NCBI GenBank assembly: GCA_039808325.1
Contig: JBDHSU010000136.1
Location: 1-10,749, forward strand
Source of the DNA: JAFKKS01 sp039808325
Lineage (GTDB): Bacteria; Pseudomonadota; Alphaproteobacteria; Rhizobiales; Xanthobacteraceae
Reading direction: 5' to 3'
DNA: 10,749 nt
The position numbers and the translations under genes are program-made. Below the pieces are notes generated by a model that was not told the origin of the DNA, searched no databases, and saw nothing but the letters and a program-made list of their open reading frames with translations. Shown one piece after another: positions 1-4,593 of this stretch. How positions within the stretch are numbered: the first letter of the stretch is position 1; the number at the start of each line of letters is the position of its first letter.

Positions 1-570
1 CCGGTGCTGCGGAAGAACGGTGCGAAGGCCGATTACTGGAAGACCGGCCATTCCTACATGAAGCGCCGCGTCAACGAGATCGGCGCGATGGCGGGCTTCG
101 AGAAGTCCGGCCACTTCTTCTTCAACAAGCCGCTCGGGCGCGGCTACGACGACGGCCTGCTGTTCGCGCTCGCGGTTTGCGACATGCTCGACCGCAACCC
201 CGACAAGTCGATGGCGGACCTGAAGAACGCGCTGCCGAAGACGTGGGGGTCGCCGACAATGTCGCCGCACTGCGACGACGAGAAGAAATACGCCGTCGTG
301 GATCAGGTGGTGGCGCATTTCAAGGCGGCGCAGAAGAAGGGCGAGAAGGTCGCGGGGCAGGCGATCCGCGACCTCGTCACCGTCAACGGCGTGCGTGTCA
401 CCGTCGAGGACGGGACCTGGGGCCTGGTGCGCGCCTCCTCCAACAAGCCGGAGCTCGTGGTGGTGGTGGAGAGCCCGGCGTCGGAAGCGCGCATGCGCGA
501 GATGTTCAAAGCGGTGGACGGCGTGCTGCGGCAGCATCCCGAAGTCGGCGCATACAACCAGACCATCTGA
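1..570 (+). CDS. Phosphomannomutase/phosphoglucomutase, C-terminal part (5' end outside window)
   Basis: This is the last 189 codons of an alpha-D-phosphohexomutase. Enzymes of this family interconvert hexose 6-phosphates and 1-phosphates (mannose or glucose) in the cytoplasm and supply sugar nucleotides for lipopolysaccharide, exopolysaccharide and glycans. The frame is open from base 1 with no start, so the phosphoserine loop and metal-binding domain lie upstream. Visible are the sugar-binding domain 3 segment (EKSGHFFF, equivalent to the family GEMSGH loop, followed by GRGYDDGLL) and the C-terminal domain 4 phosphate-binding loop RASSNKPELVVVVES, matching the family pattern R-x-S-x-T/N-x-P. 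The run KADYWKTGHSYMKRRVNE is typical of the PMM/PGM (AlgC/ManB) group. The TGA stop is 5 bases before the next gene, suggesting co-transcription. Whether it prefers mannose or glucose phosphates cannot be told from this part. Confidence 0.93.
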   Translation, partial: PVLRKNGAKADYWKTGHSYMKRRVNEIGAMAGFEKSGHFFFNKPLGRGYDDGLLFALAVCDMLDRNPDKSMADLKNALPKTWGSPTMSPHCDDEKKYAVVDQVVAHFKAAQKKGEKVAGQAIRDLVTVNGVRVTVEDGTWGLVRASSNKPELVVVVESPASEARMREMFKAVDGVLRQHPEVGAYNQTI

Positions 571-575
571 GCGCC

Positions 576-989
576 ATGCCCGACTTCTCGCAACTGCGGA
601 CGGGCCTCGAAGGCCGCGCCGAATTGGTCGTCACCGAAGCGCACACCGCACCTGAGATCGGCAGCGGGCGCATCCATGTCCTCGCGACGCCGGTGATGAT
701 CAACCTGATCGAGGCGGCGGCGCTCGACGCCGTCGAGGCGCTGCTGCCGGAAGGTCACCAAAGCCTCGGCACGCGCCTGGACGTGACGCATGTCGCGGCG
801 ACGCCGGTCGGCATGCGCGCGGCGGCGATGGCGCGCGTTGTCGCCGTCGAGGGGCGCAAGATCACGTTTCGCGTCGAGGCGCGCGACGAGGTTGATTTGA
901 TCGGCGAGGGAACGCACGAGCGCGTCGTCGTCAATGTCGCGCGATTCGATCAGCGCATCGCGGCGAAGACCGCGCGCCTTAAACCATGA
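576..989 (+). CDS. FlK-like hot-dog fold thioesterase, 137 aa
   Basis: This is a small single-domain acyl-CoA thioesterase of the hot-dog fold, most like the fluoroacetyl-CoA thioesterase (FlK) family. The family triad Thr/Glu/His can be placed at Thr38 (in VLATPVM), Glu46 (NLIEAAA) and His72 (VTHVAATPVG). The spacings of 8 and 26 residues equal those of Thr42, Glu50 and His76 in FlK as I recall them. The C-terminal half has the usual beta strands ending VVNVARFDQRI. There is no signal peptide, so it should be cytoplasmic. The ATG lies 5 bases after the mutase stop with no clear Shine-Dalgarno, which suggests translational coupling. Real FlK is a fluoroacetate-resistance enzyme. Most chromosomal relatives have unknown substrates, so fluoroacetyl-CoA should not be assumed. 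The family call is firm; the substrate is unknown. Confidence 0.85.
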   Translation: MPDFSQLRTGLEGRAELVVTEAHTAPEIGSGRIHVLATPVMINLIEAAALDAVEALLPEGHQSLGTRLDVTHVAATPVGMRAAAMARVVAVEGRKITFRVEARDEVDLIGEGTHERVVVNVARFDQRIAAKTARLKP

Positions 990-1110
990 TGTGACGAGGG
1001 CATTGCCGGCTGTTCCGGCGAAGCAGGAGACCGGTCGCCGGTTTGGCGAGGAGGGCGTTGCGACGGTCCTCTTCGACGGCGTTGCGTGAGGCCCCGCCGC
1101 TTCGGACGAG

Positions 1111-1135
1111 AAAGCCCCGGTTTTGCCGGGGCTTT
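1111..1135. terminator. Perfect GC-rich hairpin between convergent genes, probable bidirectional terminator
   Basis: A 10-bp perfect stem (AAAGCCCCGG / CCGGGGCTTT) closes a 5-base loop (TTTTG). It sits 121 bases after the plus-strand thioesterase stop and 19 bases beyond the stop of the convergent minus-strand small gene. Both stem ends are A3/T3, so each strand has a short T run inside the 3' arm but no long T tract follows. The position between two converging transcripts is what a shared terminator would need. Confidence 0.75.
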
Positions 1136-1154
1136 CGCTTTCGTGGGCCAGGCG

Positions 1155-1388
1155 TCAGCGGCAGACGCGCCGCGTCGTCACGATCCGGCGGCCGTGGCGG
1201 CCGTGCCGAACGGTTTTTTCAGTTCGGCAAACCTTGCGGTGATGACGCATGTGAGGGCGAAATTGAACCGTGTCGACGCCCGACATGTCGGTGTGGACGC
1301 CGCTCACAGGCATTGCCGCGGCGGGCGCGGTCATCGACGCCAGTCCCAGCAAGGCCGCGCCGGCGATCGTGGCAGCAAGTTTTTTCAT
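1155..1388 (-). CDS. Small exported His/Arg-rich protein with two cysteines, unknown function, 77 aa
   Basis: I do not recognise the family. The ATG at 1388 is supported by a strong GGAGGA Shine-Dalgarno 6 bases upstream. It also places a classical Sec signal peptide at the N-terminus: KK, hydrophobic LAATIAGAALLGLASM, then APAAA with likely cleavage after residue 25. The frame stays open far upstream, but those codons have no such support. The mature peptide of about 52 residues is very basic, with six histidines, many arginines and Cys54 and Cys76 near its ends. The two half-segments RKVCRTEKTVRHGRHG and GRRIVTTRRVCR look like loosely related repeats that each carry a cysteine, so a disulfide in the periplasm or a metal-binding role is possible but unproven. 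Codon use resembles its neighbours. It lies 77 bases after the 98-residue gene on the same strand and may share its transcript. Confidence 0.8.
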   Translation of the reverse strand: MKKLAATIAGAALLGLASMTAPAAAMPVSGVHTDMSGVDTVQFRPHMRHHRKVCRTEKTVRHGRHGRRIVTTRRVCR

Positions 1389-1394
1389 CTTTCG

Positions 1395-1400
1395 TCCTCC
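1395..1400 (-). promoter_or_regulatory. Ribosome binding site that fixes the start of the small exported protein
   Basis: Read on the minus strand this is GGAGGA, an almost ideal Shine-Dalgarno with 6 bases before the ATG at 1388. It is the main reason for choosing that start within an open frame that continues upstream to about 1721. Confidence 0.8.
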
Positions 1401-1465
1401 AGATTCGGCCCCCGCGCGAACCTTACTACGTGCGGAGATGAACGGTGGATGAAAGCGCCGCCGCG

Positions 1466-1762
1466 CTACGGCATGGCTCGTATGATCTGCGCCGGCGCCG
1501 CCGTGCCGACGACGATCGGGCCGGGCGCGGCGCTCTCGGGCTCGAGGGCGTTTTGCAGCTTCCGAGCGGCCGCTTCCAGCGCCCGCGTCGCTTTGGCCTT
1601 GCGGTCGCACAGGGTCATGAACGCTTTGACGTGAGCCGCGCGGGCGGCCACCTCGTCCGACGGCCCTTCTTCCAGCAGGCGGCGTAGTCCGGCAGCGGCG
1701 GAGATATGTTGCATCCTGCACAAGAGGAACGTCGCTTCCAGCGTCTTGATGTCTTCGTCCAT
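1466..1762 (-). CDS. Hypothetical helical cytoplasmic protein, 98 aa, downstream of a CtrA-type site
   Basis: I do not recognise this protein. It has no signal peptide or membrane segment. Residues 1 to about 75 are rich in Ala, Glu, Leu, Arg and Lys and look alpha-helical, with possible coiled-coil character around ALEAAARKLQNALE. The tail from residue 76 is Pro/Ala/Val-rich and probably flexible. Two cysteines (in LLCRM and TLCDRK) are not in a known motif. The start is the ATG at 1762; a weak GAAGG lies 13 bases upstream and there is no strong ribosome site. Support for a real gene comes from its position. It fills the gap between two minus-strand genes with little competing coding, and a near-perfect CtrA site lies about 46 bases upstream. 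A cell-cycle-linked role is inferred only from that site. Its own fold or activity cannot be named. Confidence 0.62.
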   Translation of the reverse strand: MDEDIKTLEATFLLCRMQHISAAAGLRRLLEEGPSDEVAARAAHVKAFMTLCDRKAKATRALEAAARKLQNALEPESAAPGPIVVGTAAPAQIIRAMP

Positions 1763-1807
1763 GGCCGATCCGTCGCCTTCGATGACGAGGAGGCTGGCCG
1801 TTTATGG

Positions 1808-1823
1808 TTAACCGAAGATTAAC
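1808..1823 (-). promoter_or_regulatory. CtrA-type binding site upstream of the 98-aa gene
   Basis: The sequence TTAACCGAAGATTAAC (plus strand) is an exact TTAA-N7-TTAAC, the alphaproteobacterial CtrA consensus. Read on the minus strand it is also TTAA-N7-TTAACCAT, which includes the extended half-site. It lies 46 to 60 bases upstream of the ATG at 1762. If the proximal half overlapped the -35 position, as in many CtrA-activated promoters, transcription would start around 1775-1780 and give a short leader. No convincing -10 is visible. The next gene upstream (pheA) ends at 1950, so the 98-residue gene is the only obvious target. Confidence 0.6.
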
Positions 1824-1830
1824 GCGCCTG

Positions 1831-1866
1831 GAGCTTTGCTTTTGCTCGAGTCAGAAGCAAAGGCTC
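1831..1866 (-). terminator. Imperfect stem-loop downstream of pheA
   Basis: GAGC plus TTTGCTT on the left pairs with AAGCAAA plus GCTC on the right: 11 base pairs with one bulged G (1862) and a 13-base loop. It lies 84 bases beyond the pheA stop, between pheA and the CtrA-type site. No T tract follows on either strand, so it may be a transcript 3' end structure rather than a strong intrinsic terminator. Confidence 0.4.
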
Positions 1867-1949
1867 ACGCGAACCGATTCCACTTCGCTCGAAAACGCTA
1901 TGATTCCGGCGGAGGGCGTCCATTGCCGGTCTGACGGCGACGGCAGCTT

Positions 1950-2813
1950 TCAATCCTTCTCTTCGTGGAAGGTCGCGCGGAAGGGGTGGGCGGGATAGAC
2001 GCCGAGGATGCGGAATTCGCGCGAGAAGAATTTCAGCTCCTCCAGCGCGAAGGCGACGCCGCGATCGTCGGGATGGCCTTCGACGTCGGCATAGAACATC
2101 GTCGCGAAGAAATTGCCTTCGAGCATGTAGCTCTCCAGCTTCGTCATATTGACGCCGTTGGTGGCGAAGCCGCCCATCGCCTTGTAAAGCGCAGCCGGAA
2201 CGTTGCGCACACGGAAGATGAACGTCGTCACCACCGGCCCGTTGCCGCTTTTGGCGTTGTATTCGTCGCGCGCGAGGATGACGAAGCGCGTGGTGTTGTG
2301 CGCGGCGTCCTCGACATGCTCGGCGAGAATATCGAGACCGTAGGTCTCGGCGGCGAGTCTCGTGGCGAGCGCGCCGCGGGTGATGTCGCCGGCCTTGGCG
2401 ATCGCGAGCGCCGCGCCGGCGGTGTCGCCGGCGTCCACCGGCTTGTAGCCATGCTCGCTGATGAAGCGCCGGCACTGGCCGAGAGCGTGGATGTGGCTTT
2501 CCGCGGTCTTGATCGTCGAGAGGGTCGCGCCTTTCGGCGCCATCATGTGGAAATGGATCGGCAGGAAATGCTCGCCGACGATGTGCAGGTTGGCGCGCGG
2601 CAGCAGGTGATGGATGTCGGCGACGCGTCCGGCGATCGAATTGTCGATCGGGATCATGCCGAGTTCGGCCTCGCCGGACGAGATGGCGCTGAGCGCATCC
2701 TGAAACGTCGCGCAGGGGAGCGGCTCATAGTCCGGCCGGGCTTCCTGGCAGGCGATATGCGAATTGGCGCCCAGGTCCCCCTGGAACGCGATCTTCTTCT
2801 TTGCTGTGCTCAT
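1950..2813 (-). CDS. pheA: Prephenate dehydratase
   Basis: A monofunctional prephenate dehydratase of 287 residues, the usual length for this class. It converts prephenate to phenylpyruvate in the cytoplasm, the committed step to phenylalanine. The catalytic domain spans about residues 6-182, beginning KIAFQGDLGANSH and containing GMIPIDNSIAGRV and the active-site motif TTRF at 174-177. A regulatory ACT domain follows at about 196-275 (TTFIFRVRNVPAALYKAMGGF, then MTKLESYM). In the E. coli enzyme the phenylalanine-binding motifs are GAL and ESRP; here the second reads ESYM, which I recall as usual in alphaproteobacteria. There is no chorismate mutase domain, unlike the fused enterobacterial enzyme. 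The ATG at 2813 fits the family N-terminus, although no strong Shine-Dalgarno precedes it. It starts 30 bases after kdsB on the same strand, so the two are probably co-transcribed. Confidence 0.97.
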   Translation of the reverse strand: MSTAKKKIAFQGDLGANSHIACQEARPDYEPLPCATFQDALSAISSGEAELGMIPIDNSIAGRVADIHHLLPRANLHIVGEHFLPIHFHMMAPKGATLSTIKTAESHIHALGQCRRFISEHGYKPVDAGDTAGAALAIAKAGDITRGALATRLAAETYGLDILAEHVEDAAHNTTRFVILARDEYNAKSGNGPVVTTFIFRVRNVPAALYKAMGGFATNGVNMTKLESYMLEGNFFATMFYADVEGHPDDRGVAFALEELKFFSREFRILGVYPAHPFRATFHEEKD

Positions 2814-2843
2814 GCTGTGGTTATGCGGTGTGGAATCGGGGAG

Positions 2844-3587
2844 TCAACTGGAGGGTGAAAGGAGTTTGCGGGCGGTTTCAAGCTCGGCCGCCGTGTTTAC
2901 ATCGAGCGGCGCCGAATCGACGATGGCGATGTCGATGCGCATGCCGGCTTCCAGCGCGCGGAGCTGTTCGAGCTTCTCGCGCTGTTCGAGCGGCGAGGGG
3001 GGGAGCGCCACGAAGCGATCGAGGGCGGCGCGCCGATAGGCGTAGAGGCCCATGTGGTAGTAGAGCGGCCCCTCGCCTGTCGGGGCGGTTGCGCGGGTGA
3101 AGTACAGCGCCCGCAGGCGTCCGGGGCCGACCGGGGTTCCGATCGCCTTGACCACGTTCGGGTCGGTCCGCTCGGCCTCGTCGCTGATCTCCGCGGCGAC
3201 GGTCGCGATGTCGACCGCGGGGTCTTCGAGCGCCGCCAGGGCCGCGCGGATGTCGGCCGGGTTGAGGGTCGGCCGGTCCCCCTGAACATTGACGATGATG
3301 GCCGATTTGCCTTGCGGGTCGACGATGCCGGCCGCCTCGTGCACGCGGTCCGAGCCGGAGACATGGTCGCTGCGGGTCAGGACGGCGCGGCCGCCCGCCT
3401 TCTCCACCGCCGCCACGATGGCTTCGGAATCGGTCGCGACGACGACCGGGCCGGCACCAGCCTCCTGTGCGCGGCGCATGACATGGACGATCATGGGCTC
3501 GCCGGCGATGTCGGCGAGGGCTTTCCCGGGCAGCCGGGTCGAGCCCATCCGGGCGGGGATCAGCACCAGACTATCGCTTTGCGCCAT
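2844..3587 (-). CDS. kdsB: 3-deoxy-manno-octulosonate cytidylyltransferase (CMP-Kdo synthetase)
   Basis: This cytoplasmic enzyme activates Kdo with CTP to make CMP-Kdo, the donor for the inner core of lipopolysaccharide. Its 247 residues match the family length. The nucleotide-binding N-terminus IPARMGSTRLPGKAL is at 10-24. RSDHVSGSDRVHEA is at 72-85. NVQGD is at 100-104, with Asp104 as the expected metal ligand. HMGLYAYRRAAL is at 178-189 and SPLEQREKLEQLR at 198-210. Two variations stand out. NVQGD is followed by RP rather than the EP of E. coli. The C-terminal metal-site motif, VDTPEDL in E. coli, reads VNTAAEL (230-236) with an extra Asp at 229. The ATG at 3587 has AGGA upstream at suitable distance. 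It is divergent from cycM and first in the kdsB-pheA unit. Confidence 0.95.
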   Translation of the reverse strand: MAQSDSLVLIPARMGSTRLPGKALADIAGEPMIVHVMRRAQEAGAGPVVVATDSEAIVAAVEKAGGRAVLTRSDHVSGSDRVHEAAGIVDPQGKSAIIVNVQGDRPTLNPADIRAALAALEDPAVDIATVAAEISDEAERTDPNVVKAIGTPVGPGRLRALYFTRATAPTGEGPLYYHMGLYAYRRAALDRFVALPPSPLEQREKLEQLRALEAGMRIDIAIVDSAPLDVNTAAELETARKLLSPSS

Positions 3588-3611
3588 GTCGTCCTGCCGG
3601 GAAGGGTGGAT

Positions 3612-3625
3612 ACCCGAATTCGGGT
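3612..3625. repeat. 14-bp perfect palindrome in the kdsB leader
   Basis: ACCCGAATTCGGGT is perfectly self-complementary. It sits between the proposed kdsB promoter (TATAAC at 3639-3644) and the kdsB start at 3587, at about +7 to +20 of a predicted transcript. It could be an operator or a short leader hairpin. It might also be chance, since it lies alone. Confidence 0.5.
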
Positions 3626-3638
3626 GGAGGAAAGGGCG

Positions 3639-3666
3639 GTTATACGGGTTGCCAGGGCTACGGCAA
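3639..3666 (-). promoter_or_regulatory. Candidate sigma-70-type promoter for kdsB-pheA
   Basis: On the minus strand, TTGCCG (3666-3661) and TATAAC (3644-3639) are separated by 16 bases. The -35 has four and the -10 five of six consensus matches. A start near 3632 would give a leader of about 45 bases before the kdsB ATG. This is the best promoter-like match in the intergenic region, judged by eye only. Confidence 0.45.
3649..3666. repeat. TTGCC-N8-GGCAA inverted repeat holding possible divergent -35 elements
   Basis: TTGCC at 3649-3653 and its complement GGCAA at 3662-3666 flank 8 bases. The right arm forms the proposed -35 of kdsB. The left arm (TTGCCA) is a possible -35 pointing at cycM. 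The symmetry suits a dimeric regulator or simply two back-to-back promoters. Confidence 0.4.
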
Positions 3667-3697
3667 ACCGGCTATCTCTCGCCCGCCAACTCTCTTT

Positions 3698-3703
3698 TAG
3701 AAT
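3698..3703 (+). promoter_or_regulatory. Possible -10 element for cycM
   Basis: TAGAAT matches the sigma-70 -10 consensus at five of six positions and lies 41 bases upstream of the cycM ATG. No good -35 is found at the standard distance; the TTGCCA at 3649-3654 is too far away. A start near 3710 would leave a leader of about 35 bases. Confidence 0.3.
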
Positions 3704-3744
3704 GGCTTTATTACTGGACTTGCCGCCTCAGGAGCCGCGCGCCG

Positions 3745-4428
3745 ATGGACTCGTTTGAACTCAACAAAATTCTTGGCGCCCTTCTGTTCACCTGCCTGCT
3801 GACGCTGACGCTGAACATGACGGCCGGCGCTGTTTTCGCGCCGCGTCAGCCGGCGAAACCCGGCTTTGAAATTGCCGTGCCGGAAGGCGAAGCGGCGGCT
3901 GCCGGCGCGGCGGGAGCGCCGAAGGAAGAAGCCAAGCCGATCGCCGAACTGCTTGCCAGCGCCGACCCCAAGAAGGGTGAGGCCGCGGTCAAGAAGTGCG
4001 CCTCCTGCCACAACTTCACCAAGGGCGGCCCGAACGGCATCGGCCCGAATCTCTACGGCGTTGTCGGTCGTCCCAAGGGCTCGCATGCCGGCTTCAATTA
4101 TTCGGACGCGATGAAGGCCAAGGGCGGCAACTGGACGTTCGAGGACATCGACCACTTCATCACCAATCCGAAGGCGTTCATCCCCGGCACGAAGATGACC
4201 TATGCCGGCGACGCGAAGGGCACCGATCGCGCCAACATCCTCGCCTATCTGAACCAGAATTCGGACAGCCCGCAGCCGCTGCCGAAGGTGGCGGAGTCGA
4301 AACCCGCCGAAGGCGCCGCTGGGGACAAGCCCGCAGCGGCCGGCGGGGACAAGCCCGCAGCGACCGGCGGCGACAAGCCTGCCGCCGGTGGCGACAAGCC
4401 TGCCGCGGAGCCCGAGAAGAAGCAGTAA
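3745..4428 (+). CDS. cycM: Membrane-anchored c-type cytochrome (CycM / cytochrome c552 type)
   Basis: A class I cytochrome c held in the inner membrane by an uncleaved N-terminal anchor, with its haem domain in the periplasm. In Bradyrhizobium CycM carries electrons from the bc1 complex to an aa3-type oxidase. The 227 residues are: membrane segment at about 8-28 (LGALLFTCLLTLTLNM); an Ala/Pro/Glu-rich linker to about 70; the haem-attachment motif CASCH at 85-89, with His89 as axial ligand; GIGPNLYGVVGR at 98-109; and the second ligand Met151 in GTKMTYAG. From about 190 the tail has four GDKPAA repeats not needed for the cytochrome fold. The ATG at 3745 was chosen for the AGGAG site 10 bases upstream and because the anchor follows at once. 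A longer open frame upstream overlaps kdsB antisense and is not credible. The cycM/kdsB/pheA arrangement supports the Rhizobiales assignment. Confidence 0.93.
   Translation: MDSFELNKILGALLFTCLLTLTLNMTAGAVFAPRQPAKPGFEIAVPEGEAAAAGAAGAPKEEAKPIAELLASADPKKGEAAVKKCASCHNFTKGGPNGIGPNLYGVVGRPKGSHAGFNYSDAMKAKGGNWTFEDIDHFITNPKAFIPGTKMTYAGDAKGTDRANILAYLNQNSDSPQPLPKVAESKPAEGAAGDKPAAAGGDKPAATGGDKPAAGGDKPAAEPEKKQ
4321..4407 (+). repeat. Degenerate tandem repeat encoding GDKPAA units in cycM
   Basis: Four successive units encode GDKPAA, with spacers AG, TG and G, beginning at residues 193, 201, 209 and 216 of CycM. The first two units are 24 bases apart and share 18 identical bases. The third and fourth resemble each other, including the same CCT proline codon. 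The pattern suggests recent in-frame duplication in two steps. Confidence 0.85.
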
Positions 4429-4494
4429 GGCTTCGGTCTGACGCACGAATGCCGTGGGGCGCCGCCGCGCCGCACGCGAAAGTGAAAGGGTGCG

Positions 4495-4525
4495 GCAACG
4501 TTGCGGCCAAGGTTGCGGCCGCAAC
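4495..4525. repeat. Cluster of GTTGC/GCAAC inverted repeats between cycM and the yej operon
   Basis: Four half-sites occur in 31 bases: GCAAC at 4495, GTTGC at 4500 and 4512, and GCAAC at 4521. They form the palindromes GCAACGTTGC (4495-4504) and GTTGCGGCCGCAAC (4512-4525). Alternatively GTTGCGGCC (4500-4508) can pair with GGCCGCAAC (4517-4525) to form a 9-bp stem with an 8-base loop. The cluster lies 67 bases after cycM and about 70 bases before yejA. It could end the cycM transcript, although no T run follows, or act as a control site for the yej operon. The rest of this 165-base gap shows no clear promoter. Confidence 0.5.
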
Positions 4526-4593
4526 ATCCAAAATCGGACATATTCGCTGAAAACGTTGGGGTGCGACGCGTTCAAATCTTGCCGGAGCACGAG

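Noticed and set aside
177..989. A 270-residue frame covering the mutase end and the thioesterase
   Set aside because: The part before 576 is an out-of-frame reading of the mutase. Only the last 137 residues, from the ATG at 576, form a real domain.
1389..1721. A 111-codon upstream extension of the small exported protein
   Set aside because: It would overlap the 98-residue gene in another frame and bury the signal peptide internally. The GGAGGA site supports the start at 1388.
1965..2858. A 297-residue plus-strand frame opposite pheA
   Set aside because: It is antisense to a well-supported prephenate dehydratase and its composition (Arg, Gly, Glu, Asp runs) is typical of a shadow frame.
3289..3744. 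A long N-terminal extension of cycM
   Set aside because: It is antisense to kdsB and would move the membrane anchor to the middle of the protein. The AGGAG site favours the ATG at 3745.
4501..4593. A TTG start at 4501 for the first yejA
   Set aside because: It has no ribosome site and lies inside the inverted-repeat cluster. The signal peptide begins properly at 4594 or 4600.
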